Origin: JAUNBG01 sp964442735
Lineage (GTDB): Bacteria; Planctomycetota; Planctomycetia; Pirellulales; Thermoguttaceae
Length of the DNA: 64,000 bases
NCBI GenBank assembly: GCA_964442735.1
Contig: CAYUAP010000003.1
Location: 1-64,000 of the forward strand
Direction: 5' to 3'
Shown: positions 47,921-56,764 of the stretch, piece by piece
Numbering within the stretch: position 1 is the first letter of the stretch
How the letters are laid out: each line of letters starts with the position of its first letter
Made by a program: the position numbers and the translations under genes
Notes under the pieces: generated by a model
Database searches by the model: none
Seen by the model: the letters and a program-made list of their open reading frames with translations, nothing else
What the model was told of the DNA's origin: nothing

Positions 47921-47970
47921 TAATATTGATTTTTATGGATAGTCCTTTATAAAACAAATTTTTTATGACA
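47921..47970 (+). repeat. Degenerate family A core
   Basis: AATATTGATTTTTATGGATAG followed by AAAACAAATTTTTTATGACA resembles the interior of family A (AACACTGATTTTTACGGATAG, then GCAAACAAACTTTTT). Terminal repeats are not visible. Confidence 0.4.
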
Positions 47971-48177
47971 ATATCCTCATAATATACTTGAGAGGCTTGT
48001 GATTACAAAATACTATAAATTTCGACAACCCCCCTGCTTTTTCCATAAAGTCCACAGCTTAAAAAATGTATTATAATACGGACATCGTCCTTTCATGTTA
48101 AGGGCGGTCATTTTCATCTGTTAATCAGACTCTTTACAAAAGGGAAGCATATCATATAATATCATTGGATTTGTTTT

Positions 48178-48337
48178 ATCTCGCGAAACGGAAGACGGTG
48201 AAAAACCATCACGGACGCGCCACTGTAACCGATATATAAACCGCCAAGTCACTGGATTATTCGGGAAGGCTTGGAATCAAGGTTCGGAAGTCAGAAGACG
48301 TCGCGAGATTCATATAGTTGCACGACTATCTCGCGAT
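48178..48337 (+). promoter_or_regulatory. Cobalamin riboswitch upstream of metE, with alternative helix
   Basis: The core has AACGGAAGACGGTGAAAAAC and GCGCCACTGTAA (48187-48228), and the B12 box AAGTCAGAAGAC (48288-48299). Helix P1 is ATCTCGCGA (48178-48186) with TCGCGAGAT (48301-48309). The same TCGCGAGAT strand can instead pair with ATCTCGCGA at 48328-48336, extended by ATAGT and ACTAT. The two pairings exclude each other, the expected layout of a switch. Downstream, CGGTTCACCTT (48379-48389) can partly pair with AAGGAGTAACCG at the metE ribosome site (48440-48451). This is a proposed translation block; the wiring is inference. Confidence 0.85.
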
Positions 48338-48452
48338 TGGAAAGAACGTGTTAGGGGAATCGGCTTATATATTTTTGTCGGTTCACCTTATTGTACGCCC
48401 ATTTATTTCGAGTTGTCGTTGCTCCACAACTTAATTGAAAAGGAGTAACCGA

Positions 48453-50723
48453 ATGAAAACACATGTTTTAGGATTCCCGCGAATGGGACTTCATCGAGAG
48501 TTAAAGTTTGCTCTCGAATCTTATTGGAAAAAAATTTATACTCTGGACGAACTCTTGGAGGTCAGTCGGAATTTGCGCTTTAGACATTGGCAAATTCAAC
48601 AAGACGCCGGATTGTCTCTGGTTGCGACCGGCGATTTTTCCTGGTATGATCATGTACTGGATATGGCCGTAATGCTTGGAGCAATTCCGGCACGTTTTCG
48701 TCATTTACCAGAAAATAGCGCAGAAGCCTATTTCAGTATGGCTCGTGGAAATCAGGATACGAATATTCCCGCAATGGAAATGACTAAATGGTTCGATACG
48801 AATTATCATTATATTGTTCCTGAAATAGATTCCAATTACAAACCAATATTAGCTTCTACTAAAATATTTGAGGAAACACAAGAAGCACGAGATGCCGAAT
48901 TTAACGTTAAACCGATTCTTTTGGGACCGATAACGTTTCTTGCCCTCAGTAAAGGTATCAATGGCTTTGATCCCTGGAATAAATTACCTCAACTCGTTTC
49001 TATCTATGAAGAGATTATCGCAAAACTTGCGAAGAGTACTGAATGGATTCAAATCGACGAACCTGTTTTGTGTTCTGATATGACCGCAAACATGCGGGAG
49101 AATTTCACAAATACCTGGCATCGGTTGAATGCGTCTGCCGGAAACGTAAAACTTCTATTAACGACCTACTTCGACGATCTGGATGATAATCTTGATATTG
49201 CTTTGGATTCACACAGTGCGGGACTTCACCTTGACCTTGTGCGTGGTGGACGAAATATTGACGACATACTCGAACGTTTTCCTGAATCAATGATTCTTTC
49301 TGCCGGTATTGTCGATGGGAGAAATATCTGGCGTAACGATTACGTAAAGTCTTGGAAAATATTAAGTAAAATCGATGCAAAACTTGGTATGGATCGTATG
49401 ATGATCGGATCAAGTTGTTCACTACTGCATTGTCCAATATCCCTGGAAACAGAAAAAGAACTTGATGCAGAACTAAAAAGCTGGTTCACCTTCTCAACGG
49501 AAAAATGCCGGGAGATTGTCGAACTTTCCGAGATTACAGAACAGAAGGAATTGGGCGAGGCTGGTATGAATAACCAGTTTATAATCCAATCGCGTCATGG
49601 GAGTACTCGTGTTCATAACAAGGATGTAAAAAAACGTTGTTCAGAAGTTTTGGAATCAATGAAACATCGTACAAGTTCCTATCCGGACCGTAAAAAAGCA
49701 CAAAGCTGGCTTAATCTTCCTCTCTTTCCGACGACAACGATTGGCTCGTTTCCACAAACAGACGAAATTCGTCGTTTTCGAAAGGACTTAATGTTAGGAA
49801 AAGTCGATGCGAGGAATTATAATGACTTTATTCAATGGTCCATAAAATTCACAATTCAAAAGCAGGAAGAAATTGGTTTGGATGTTCTCGTTCATGGTGA
49901 ACCAGAACGAAACGATATGGTAAAATACTTTGGCGATCAACTAAATGGATTCTGTACAACGCATAATGGTTGGGTTCAAAGCTATGGAAGCCGCTGTGTC
50001 AAACCTCCCGTCATCTATGGTGACGTTTCCCGTCCTTCTCCCATGACGATTTCCTGGATTCGATATGCGCAATCATGTACGGATAAGCCGGTAAAAGGAA
50101 TGTTGACCGGTCCAGTAACAATTCTGTGCTGGAGTTTCGTTCGCGATGATCTGGATCGTTCCGAAGTATGCCAACAGATTGCACTTGCAATGCGGGATGA
50201 AGTCAACGATCTGGAAAATGCAGGTATTCGCATTATTCAAATCGATGAAGCTGCTTTAAGCGAAGGATGCCCCATTAAGGCGAAAAAGAGAGCAGACTAT
50301 TTCAAATGGGCTGTTGACGCTTTTCGTTTGACAACTTCCGGGGTTCAGGATTCAACTCAAATACATTCCCATATGTGCTATAGCGAGTTTAATAAAATGA
50401 TCCGCGCTATTGCTGACATGGACGCCGATGTTATTAGTATCGAATCAAGTCGAAGCAAAATGGAACTGCTTGAAGCTTTTCGAGATTTTGAATATCCCAA
50501 TGAAATTGGGCCAGGCGTTTATGATATTCACAGTCCCCGTATCCCTTCTAAAGAAGAAATATTGGAATTACTACAAAAGGCAGTGAAACTTGTACCGATA
50601 GAACGACTTTGGGTTAATCCCGACTGCGGCTTAAAAACTCGACAATGGGAAGAAATTATTCCTTCTCTGACAAATTTAGTAGAGGCGGCACGTGAAATGC
50701 GTAAACTCTATCAGAAAAAATAG
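48453..50723 (+). CDS. metE: Cobalamin-independent methionine synthase
   Basis: A 756-residue enzyme that makes methionine from homocysteine and 5-methyltetrahydrofolate-triglutamate without B12. The start at 48453 has AAGGAG 7 bases upstream; a TTG at 48435 is less likely. The N-terminal half begins THVLGFPRMGLHRELKFALE, and the C-terminal catalytic half has TTTIGSFPQTDEIRRFRKD. The zinc ligands are in IHSHMCYSEF (His and Cys), a Glu near IESSRSKMEL, and Cys in WVNPDCGLKTR. The riboswitch ahead should shut it off when cobalamin is supplied, since MetH (expected elsewhere) would take over. Confidence 0.95.
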   Translation: MKTHVLGFPRMGLHRELKFALESYWKKIYTLDELLEVSRNLRFRHWQIQQDAGLSLVATGDFSWYDHVLDMAVMLGAIPARFRHLPENSAEAYFSMARGNQDTNIPAMEMTKWFDTNYHYIVPEIDSNYKPILASTKIFEETQEARDAEFNVKPILLGPITFLALSKGINGFDPWNKLPQLVSIYEEIIAKLAKSTEWIQIDEPVLCSDMTANMRENFTNTWHRLNASAGNVKLLLTTYFDDLDDNLDIALDSHSAGLHLDLVRGGRNIDDILERFPESMILSAGIVDGRNIWRNDYVKSWKILSKIDAKLGMDRMMIGSSCSLLHCPISLETEKELDAELKSWFTFSTEKCREIVELSEITEQKELGEAGMNNQFIIQSRHGSTRVHNKDVKKRCSEVLESMKHRTSSYPDRKKAQSWLNLPLFPTTTIGSFPQTDEIRRFRKDLMLGKVDARNYNDFIQWSIKFTIQKQEEIGLDVLVHGEPERNDMVKYFGDQLNGFCTTHNGWVQSYGSRCVKPPVIYGDVSRPSPMTISWIRYAQSCTDKPVKGMLTGPVTILCWSFVRDDLDRSEVCQQIALAMRDEVNDLENAGIRIIQIDEAALSEGCPIKAKKRADYFKWAVDAFRLTTSGVQDSTQIHSHMCYSEFNKMIRAIADMDADVISIESSRSKMELLEAFRDFEYPNEIGPGVYDIHSPRIPSKEEILELLQKAVKLVPIERLWVNPDCGLKTRQWEEIIPSLTNLVEAAREMRKLYQKK

Positions 50724-50748
50724 ATAATGCCAAATTATTAAGCAAAAG

Positions 50749-50790
50749 GGAATCACTAACAGTCAGACACTGTTTGACAGAGGCGATTCC
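50749..50790 (+). other. Possible hairpin after metE
   Basis: GGAATC at 50749-50754 and GATTCC at 50785-50790 flank an inner GTCA/TGAC pair. No U-run follows. It may fold as an mRNA end structure. Confidence 0.25.
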
Positions 50791-51006
50791 TGCCAAAATA
50801 GATATTATGGAAGCCGTTTGTTTCGAGCTAAAACCGAATAAATATATTCTTGTTCACTATGGGGAAAAGATTATATCCAATCACTTTATTTCGAGAAATC
50901 TTTCAGTCATCTTAATATGGATATATGCTATTGGGAAAATATCAATGATTCCGAAATATCATGGAGTCATCAATACTTTTCCCCTATTGTAAATGGATTT
51001 TAACAG

Positions 51007-51034
51007 CGTTATTTAATACTCGTTATTTAATACT
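51007..51034. repeat. 14-bp tandem duplication at the aldo/keto reductase stop
   Basis: cgttatttaatact occurs twice and a third begins. The unit covers the last codons and the stop of the minus-strand gene, like the duplication at the nrdD stop. Confidence 0.85.
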
Positions 51035-51862
51035 CGTTATAAATTCAACTGTTTCCGGATCATAATGCGAGAAAAAGACACTCTCATTTTTATCCAGTGA
51101 AACAATCTGCTTCATTTCCTCGTCCGACAAGATAAAATCGAAGACGTCAAGATTTTCCACCATTCGCTCTTTGTGTGTCGATTTTGGAATAACTATAATT
51201 CCCTGTTGAATGAAAAATCTTAAAGCAACCTGTGCGACCGATTTATGATGTCGTTGACCAATTCCTGTCAGAACTTCATTTTTAAAGAAGTTATTGCGTC
51301 CTTCGGCAAGAGGTCCCCAGGATTCCTGTTGCACTCCATACTTCTTCATGAAATTATGAGCCTTAATCTGTTGAAAGAAAACATGTGTCTCCACTTGATT
51401 GACGGCAGGAATGATATCGACAAACTTGCAAAAATCAACCAAGCGATCCGGATAGAAATTACTGACACCAATAGCACGCAATTTACCGGCTTTATATGCT
51501 TCCTGCATTGCACGCCAGGTTCCATAATAATCGTTAAAAGGCTGATGAATCAGGAGCAGATCAATATAATCACTTTTGAGAAGTCGCAAAGATTCGTCAA
51601 TCGACACTTTCGCCTTTTCATATCCACCATTTGTGATCCAGACTTTAGTGGTCAGAAAAATATCTTCTCGTGGAACACCACAAATTTTTATCGCCTCGCC
51701 AACTCCACTTTCATTATGATATCCTTGTGCAGTATCAATGGAACGATAACCGACACTAATAGCGTCAAGAACACAACGTTGACATTCCTCAGGTGTAATC
51801 TGATAGACGCCATAACCAAGTATAGGCATCTCGACGCCATTATTGAGCTTTACTGTTTGCAT
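51023..51862 (-). CDS. Aldo/keto reductase family oxidoreductase
   Basis: A 279-residue NADPH-dependent reductase of the AKR5-like type. The start at 51862 has AAGGAG 9 bases upstream. The barrel shows SIDTAQGYHNESGVGEAI (catalytic Asp and Tyr), FLTTKVW (catalytic Lys), LLIHQPFND (catalytic His) and AIGVSNF. VIPKSTHKERM binds the cofactor phosphate. It probably reduces aldehydes or keto-acids such as 2,5-diketo-D-gluconate. No cluster partner gives the substrate. Confidence 0.87.
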   Translation of the reverse strand: MQTVKLNNGVEMPILGYGVYQITPEECQRCVLDAISVGYRSIDTAQGYHNESGVGEAIKICGVPREDIFLTTKVWITNGGYEKAKVSIDESLRLLKSDYIDLLLIHQPFNDYYGTWRAMQEAYKAGKLRAIGVSNFYPDRLVDFCKFVDIIPAVNQVETHVFFQQIKAHNFMKKYGVQQESWGPLAEGRNNFFKNEVLTGIGQRHHKSVAQVALRFFIQQGIIVIPKSTHKERMVENLDVFDFILSDEEMKQIVSLDKNESVFFSHYDPETVEFITSIK

Positions 51863-51924
51863 TTTCTGTTTCTCCTTGTTTACCTTTGTATTCAATGTAT
51901 TATCCTTTTATCCATTTACAATTA

Positions 51925-52259
51925 TTAAATGGTATCTACCAACATTATTCTACAATATACCATTTTATAGTAAATATTTGCGGCCTGAAACACCCCATCA
52001 GGAAGGGTTCTTGATCATGCCGTTTCGATTGTATCAATTTGATCGTATCAATGCCATGGGGATGGTCAAAATAATCATTGATGAAATTTCCGGCAAGCTG
52101 AAATAAAATCGCCCCGGTAATAACCTGGAAAACCATACTCCACTGTACTTCCACTTGTATGGAATAAAGCCAAAAACATACAAGGATCACTGGCACTGCC
52201 GACACTGGAATAGACCAGGGATGTGTGGCTATCAACCATTTTTCTAAATTTACATTCAT
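51925..52259 (-). pseudogene. Truncated, frameshifted UbiA-family prenyltransferase (menA-like)
   Basis: From ATG 52259 the frame encodes an N-terminal membrane protein with WLIATHPWSIPVSAVPVILV and the prenyl-diphosphate motif AGNFINDYFDHPHGIDT (NDxxDxxxGxDT). It then leaves the family pattern. Shifting frame near 52015-52035 gives SRTLPDGVFQAANIYYKM, the expected next UbiA/MenA block, which runs to a stop at 51925. The other two thirds of a normal 290-residue enzyme are missing. It is a decayed menaquinone or ubiquinone prenyltransferase gene. Confidence 0.65.
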
Positions 52260-52321
52260 TTATCACCGAACTCAATCGCAATATGATTTCACATAAATCG
52301 GAATGAAATTATCCAAGTATT

Positions 52322-52921
52322 TCAAAAAAAACTTGATTTCCTTTCATTGACATTAATGACTTCCGATGGGTTTTCCAAATGTTTTGCTATGATTTTTTCC
52401 ATCCAAACCATACTGTACCACCTGTTGAATTTATATCCACAATGATAAAATTTTCCAATCATGGTATACCCAAGATGTTCGTGAAATAAAACACTGTTTC
52501 GGGTTAAATATTCATCTTCTATCTCTGGATATCCTATGCAGGCATATAAATTACATATATTCATTTCAAGCAGTATGGATTCCAACGCATTATACAGTAT
52601 TCTACCGATCCCCTGTTTTCTTTTACTCTTTTCTACATAAATCGTAGTTTCGACCGCCCAATTATAGGCGGCTCTACCAATAAAACTACCTGCATAGGCG
52701 TATCCGGAAATCGTCCCGTCCGATACGGCAACAAGATAGGGATATTTCCACTGAATATTCTTCATGCGGAGTACAAACTCTTCAACCGTCGGTACTACAT
52801 ATTCAAATGTAATCGCCGTTTTAAGAACATACGGACTATAAATTTTTAGCAACTCGACCGCATCGTCAGGAGTTGCAAAACGAACGATATCTTTATTATT
52901 ATTTTCAGGAGTCACTTTCAT
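52322..52921 (-). CDS. GNAT N-acetyltransferase (phosphinothricin-acetyltransferase-like)
   Basis: A 199-residue cytoplasmic acetyltransferase. VRFATPDDAVELLKIYSPYV opens the GNAT fold; the acetyl-CoA loop is KRKQGIGRILYNALES, following the ETTIYV strand. The pattern of GYAYAGSFIGRAAYNWAVE and LFHEHLGY resembles the Pat/Bar type, which acetylates small amines or amino acid analogues. Substrate unknown. No ribosome site is obvious upstream, and the only ATG is used. It lies in the same direction as the cytochrome gene, 14 bases downstream of it. Confidence 0.75.
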   Translation of the reverse strand: MKVTPENNNKDIVRFATPDDAVELLKIYSPYVLKTAITFEYVVPTVEEFVLRMKNIQWKYPYLVAVSDGTISGYAYAGSFIGRAAYNWAVETTIYVEKSKRKQGIGRILYNALESILLEMNICNLYACIGYPEIEDEYLTRNSVLFHEHLGYTMIGKFYHCGYKFNRWYSMVWMEKIIAKHLENPSEVINVNERKSSFF

Positions 52922-52935
52922 TTTACAATAACAAA

Positions 52936-53736
52936 TCAGTCTGGATGTTTCTCGTCGATATCATCATGACAGGCATTGCAATTCATACGGGTGGAGACAT
53001 CCTTTTGTTTCCCTTTTGGCGCATGACAATCAATACACTTTTTTGTCGAATCGATCACTCCGGTAAAGGCACAAGCCGGATCGGCGGTGTATCGATTAAG
53101 CAGCAGTATGGCATATGCAACCAAGTCGGCAGTTAAACGACGGCAACGTTCTTTTCGACGTGGCGAAGAGACTTCCGAATCGGCTTCATGACACCATCGA
53201 GCACTGGAAAGGTGGCATAAAACGGAATCAGCCACCGTTTTTTCAAGATCTTTAAAATGATTTTCTTTCGGAATGTAGACAGGTAGTGGTTCTGTCTCGT
53301 AATATCGATAAAGTTCATCAATAATATTTCCGCCTTTACTGAAGTCGGAAACAAATAGAGAAATAGCGGCGGCAGAACCATTGAGTACACCACAAAGAGA
53401 ACCATAGTCGTAAACACCACCTTTTCCATACTTCATCATCTGAAAGGGAAAGGCAAGATAGGGTTGGGCCGCTTGTAAATCGGTTTGTGCTATTTTTTCA
53501 CCCACTGATTCCACAATGGCACGAAATGAAGCATACATACAACTACCTTCTGGATAAAGCTGATATGCTTTTTCGGCAACCTGTTTCGGATCAAGTGGTA
53601 CATATTTCCAGGAAATAACCGGAGGAGCCACATTCCCACTACCAGAAACCTTGTTTCCCATTAAAATAAATGGTGTTGACAATAACGCAGCAACACCACT
53701 TTTGATTATAGTTCTTCGTCTGTTTCTATCAACCAT
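52936..53736 (-). CDS. Tat-exported split-Soret-type cytochrome c
   Basis: A 266-residue periplasmic protein with GAGG upstream and a Tat signal (NRRRTIIKSGVAALLSTPFI). The middle has the Cys/Gly pattern of the C_GCAxxG_C_C family: GSCMYASFRAIVESVGE, YDYGSLCGVLNGSAAAISLF and SVLCHLSSARWCHEADSE. The C-terminus carries two haem c motifs, CIDCH (234-238) and CNACH (253-257). This layout matches split-Soret cytochromes, known from sulphate reducers, where two haems share an axial arrangement. It would carry or store electrons in the periplasm under anaerobic conditions; partner unknown. The first 210 residues could instead be a non-haem domain. Confidence 0.75.
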   Translation of the reverse strand: MVDRNRRRTIIKSGVAALLSTPFILMGNKVSGSGNVAPPVISWKYVPLDPKQVAEKAYQLYPEGSCMYASFRAIVESVGEKIAQTDLQAAQPYLAFPFQMMKYGKGGVYDYGSLCGVLNGSAAAISLFVSDFSKGGNIIDELYRYYETEPLPVYIPKENHFKDLEKTVADSVLCHLSSARWCHEADSEVSSPRRKERCRRLTADLVAYAILLLNRYTADPACAFTGVIDSTKKCIDCHAPKGKQKDVSTRMNCNACHDDIDEKHPD

Positions 53737-53944
53737 TTTAAAACCTCAAATAATTACCATTCTAACAAACATTATTAAAAAATACCATTACGATATTTAC
53801 AGAAAAATATATTTATTAATCAAGATCATTCAACGCAAATAACGATTCAATTAAAATATTAATTTTGGCACAATCTTTAAATTCGTCAACCCATTGTATG
53901 GGAATATCTTCATAACAATACCAGACTCCGGTATTTCTAAATCA

Positions 53945-54111
53945 GTAACCATTCACGAACGATTTTGGAACCACGGATATCACGGATAAACACAGATAGT
54001 CTGCCGGAAAATATAATATTTTACAAAAACAAGCTAAACATTTTAACTATTATAATAAATAATTTTATCATAAATAATTTGTTTATCAAAAAACTATCCG
54101 TGAACGGTTAC
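53945..54111 (-). repeat. Repeat family A element, reversed copy with internal deletion
   Basis: Starts GTAACCATTCACGAACGAT and ends ACTATCCGTGAACGGTTAC. Compared with other copies it lacks the AAAATCAGTGTTATCCGTGG block near one end. The terminal repeats and the TGGAACCACGGATATCACGG block are intact. Confidence 0.75.
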
Positions 54112-54285
54112 CTAAATCGCAACATCCAAAAAAGAAGTATTCTAAAAAGAAAAAAATAATATTTTTATTGGTGAAACACAAAAATAAAAAACAGTACTAA
54201 AACCAATCGGAATAAAAGTTTCACCTCATATTACAAAAAATATTATTTTTCAGTAGACGATCTGCATTCATCGATAATTACAATT

Positions 54286-54966
54286 TTAAGGTGATGGAAG
54301 CATGGACCGAATCCATTGAGTAAATCCGGAAGGATTACGTGTTTGAATAAGTACTATTCCCGGCCCCTTAAAACGACAAACAAGACATTCTCCGGACATT
54401 ACACTTGAGATCCATCCATTAGAAGCCTTTTCTATTGTATATTGCATGTAATCAGGCCAGGCAACCAAGTGACCATTATCGATAATAACCTCTTCTCCAT
54501 CAGCTAAATTAATGGCATGAATTGAACCATAACTACTAATAAAAGCGGTCCCCTGCCCTTTTATTTTCAAAACAAAAAAACCTTCCTTGGAAAAAAATCC
54601 ATTCATGAGATTTTGCATTTTCGTTTCGACCTCAATTCCCATAGTTGAGGCCAAATAGCCATTTTTCTGGACAAGAAGTCCATAACTACCATCAAGATTG
54701 ACATCAATAATATCACCGGGCGTGGCATGAGCAAAAAGAACCGTTCCCGGCCCTCGATTGGCAACAATATTTTGACAAAAAAAGCTCTCTCCCCCCAAAA
54801 ATTTTTTAGCTAATCCACCAAGGAAACTACCATTTATTGCACCACTAATATCAAGCGTTGCCGACATGGAAATCATGGCATCCGATTCAGCTTTAATAGA
54901 TTCGTTTTGTTCCAAATCACATTTAACAATGGGATAGGCCCCGGGATACAATATTTCGTATTTCAT
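54286..54966 (-). CDS. AIM24 family protein
   Basis: A 226-residue beta-rich protein of the AIM24/TIGR00266 type. AGGA lies upstream. Family features are the repeated double-beta-helix with SDAMISMSATLDISGAIN, GLAKKFLGGESFFCQNIVA and GVEVETK-like segments. Homologues often occur with TerD-family genes, as here: the TerA-like gene ends 31 bases upstream, so they are probably one transcript. The role is unknown; membrane stress or tellurite and phage-linked stress has been proposed for such clusters. Confidence 0.8.
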   Translation of the reverse strand: MKYEILYPGAYPIVKCDLEQNESIKAESDAMISMSATLDISGAINGSFLGGLAKKFLGGESFFCQNIVANRGPGTVLFAHATPGDIIDVNLDGSYGLLVQKNGYLASTMGIEVETKMQNLMNGFFSKEGFFVLKIKGQGTAFISSYGSIHAINLADGEEVIIDNGHLVAWPDYMQYTIEKASNGWISSVMSGECLVCRFKGPGIVLIQTRNPSGFTQWIRSMLPSP

Positions 54967-54997
54967 TTTTTATCCTGCATCTTTTACCCATGATTTT

Positions 54998-55594
54998 CTA
55001 TTTTCGTCCGGCAGCCCAACGAAGTCCCCAGCCAAAAGCACGGTCCATGTCTTCATGTCCATCAAAAAATCTGACTTTCTTTTCAACACTAAAGGTCTCG
55101 TCACGGATATTTTCAAGCAATGCAATAGCACATGTTCGCTTTGATGTATCATATTCATCCATCCGTACAATAAGGTCCTGACTTCCCGGACACTTAATAG
55201 TAATAACACCATCGGCTTGTTTCCAGTTTGTAGCTCCTTCATAAATAAAAGTATAAATCAACAGTCTTTGTATATTTGAGATCATCCCTCCATTTACACG
55301 AAGATTTTCACCTTCGGTTGATTCTCCAGTACGGTCATCACCATCCAGTGCAACAAAAGGAGGATTGTTAAGACTACCAAATACATTTCCCAATGCCTGA
55401 ACACACCCTTTTGCACCATCGCGTAACTCAAATAGACAACCTAAATCCAAATCAATCGGTTTAGTTGCGAAAACCCCCATTAAACCTTTCTTTTTCGGAG
55501 GTTGACTCCAGTTCAAATTAATTAATATTTCACCTAGTGAAGTTCCCTTTTTCTCAAGATTGACTTTCTCGCCTTTTTTTAATTCAACAGTCAT
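54998..55594 (-). CDS. TerD-family stress protein, TerA-like
   Basis: A 198-residue protein; the start at 55594 has AGGAGA 5 bases upstream. It has the TerD fold start MTVELKKGEKVNLEK and the DLDLGCLFEL segment, with acidic residues near ALDGDDRTGE. The C-terminal FFDGHEDMDRAFGWGLRW is typical of the TerA-like branch. It acts in the cytoplasm, probably binding calcium in stress or tellurite response. It is between the TerD and AIM24 genes, 314 bases after TerD. Confidence 0.8.
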   Translation of the reverse strand: MTVELKKGEKVNLEKKGTSLGEILINLNWSQPPKKKGLMGVFATKPIDLDLGCLFELRDGAKGCVQALGNVFGSLNNPPFVALDGDDRTGESTEGENLRVNGGMISNIQRLLIYTFIYEGATNWKQADGVITIKCPGSQDLIVRMDEYDTSKRTCAIALLENIRDETFSVEKKVRFFDGHEDMDRAFGWGLRWAAGRK

Positions 55595-55828
55595 AACATC
55601 TCCTATTATCATACAACAAACAAGATATCATTTTATACAAAATACAAATAAACTTAATTTCTTAAAAGTCCCCTGAACAAAATAAATTTCAGGGATATAA
55701 CTTTCATTTTAAATAGTAGTTGAGTCTGTTTTAAGGAAATACGAAAAGAAAAGAACTTTTTTCCCGAATAAAAATTATATTCTACATTTTTTCGGGCTTC
55801 AAGTTCAACGGAAAAAAACAATTATTTC

Positions 55829-55866
55829 TTTTCCTCTTCTATTTGTATTTTCCTCTTCTATTTGTA
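55829..55866. repeat. 19-bp tandem duplication between TerD-family genes
   Basis: ttttcctcttctatttgta occurs twice head to tail in the 314-bp gap between the terD-like genes. Confidence 0.9.
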
Positions 55867-55908
55867 ACCTCAAAACTATCTGTTTTCAATGTTACACCAG
55901 TTTCCAAA

Positions 55909-56487
55909 TCAAACATTTACACCAAAGTTTAGACAAAGAGCTTTTAAACCACCACCAAAACCACTACCAATCGCATTGAATTTCCATTCGCCGTTGTGAC
56001 GGTAAAGTTCACCGACCACAACTGCCGTTTCTACAGAAAAGTCTTCGCCTAAATCAAAACGAATTAACTCGGCATTATTGGTTTCATCAAAAATATGGAT
56101 ATAGGCATTACTGACTTGACCGAAATTCTGTTTACGACTTTCAGCATCGTAAATGGTGACGGTAAAATCGACTTTTTCAATGTTCGCGGGAATGGCAGCC
56201 AGATTTACCTTAATTTGTTCATCGTCACCATCACCTTCTCCCGTCAAATTATCCCCCAAGTGCTCAATACTACCGGAAGAATGTTTTAGGTTTCCATAAA
56301 AAATAAAATCCTTGTCATTGGTGACTTTACCATTTCCACCAAGTAGAAAAGCTGCTGCGTCAAGGTCAAAATCAGCCCCACCATCATACTTGTTCGTATC
56401 CCACCCCAGTCCAATTATAATTTTGTTGAGGCCTGCATTACCCTTGGTTAAATCAACTTTTTGACCTTTACTTAAACTGACTGCCAT
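55909..56487 (-). CDS. terD: TerD-family protein
   Basis: A 192-residue protein, the usual TerD length. The start at 56487 has AGAGGTG 5 bases upstream. MAVSLSKGQKVDLTKGNAGL is the typical N-terminus, ADFDLDAAAFLLG is the calcium-binding region, and GEGDGDDEQIKVNLAAIPA and FVTIYDAE-like segments follow. TerD proteins bind calcium and act in tellurite, colicin and phage stress responses. It heads a small cluster with the TerA-like and AIM24 genes. Symbol is for the family; TerE or TerZ cannot be excluded. Confidence 0.85.
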   Translation of the reverse strand: MAVSLSKGQKVDLTKGNAGLNKIIIGLGWDTNKYDGGADFDLDAAAFLLGGNGKVTNDKDFIFYGNLKHSSGSIEHLGDNLTGEGDGDDEQIKVNLAAIPANIEKVDFTVTIYDAESRKQNFGQVSNAYIHIFDETNNAELIRFDLGEDFSVETAVVVGELYRHNGEWKFNAIGSGFGGGLKALCLNFGVNV

Positions 56488-56681
56488 GTTTTCACCTCTT
56501 GTTGTTTTTATTATCAATTACATATCTATTCAATATTTCCGTCTTTCAACGGATTACACCAAACAAAATAAAATATTCATTATATAGTTTAATTCAAATT
56601 TAAGAAAAGTCAAGAAATTTTAAGAAAAAAACAAATATATTTTGAAAATATTCGTAAAGGTTCTAAAAATGTTCAAAAACG

Positions 56682-56740
56682 AGCCTGTCAGTCGTATTTA
56701 TTTAAGGTCACATGGTTTTTGCACCGACTAACAGGTGGCT
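56682..56740. repeat. Inverted repeat with 28-30-base loop
   Basis: AGCCTGTCAGTCG at one side and CGACTAACAGGTGGCT at the other pair with small bulges. AAAAAC precedes and TTTTTG follows, so it can end transcription in either direction or form a small structured RNA. Confidence 0.4.
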
Positions 56741-56764
56741 TTTTGAAAATAAAATCAAACAAGT

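Noticed and set aside
50774..50992. 72-codon open frame on the plus strand after metE
   Set aside because: No ribosome site, no recognisable domain, and it lies in a gap with ordinary AT-rich composition; probably a chance frame.
53965..54159. 64-codon open frame
   Set aside because: It lies almost wholly inside a family A element and matches its terminal repeats, with no ribosome site.
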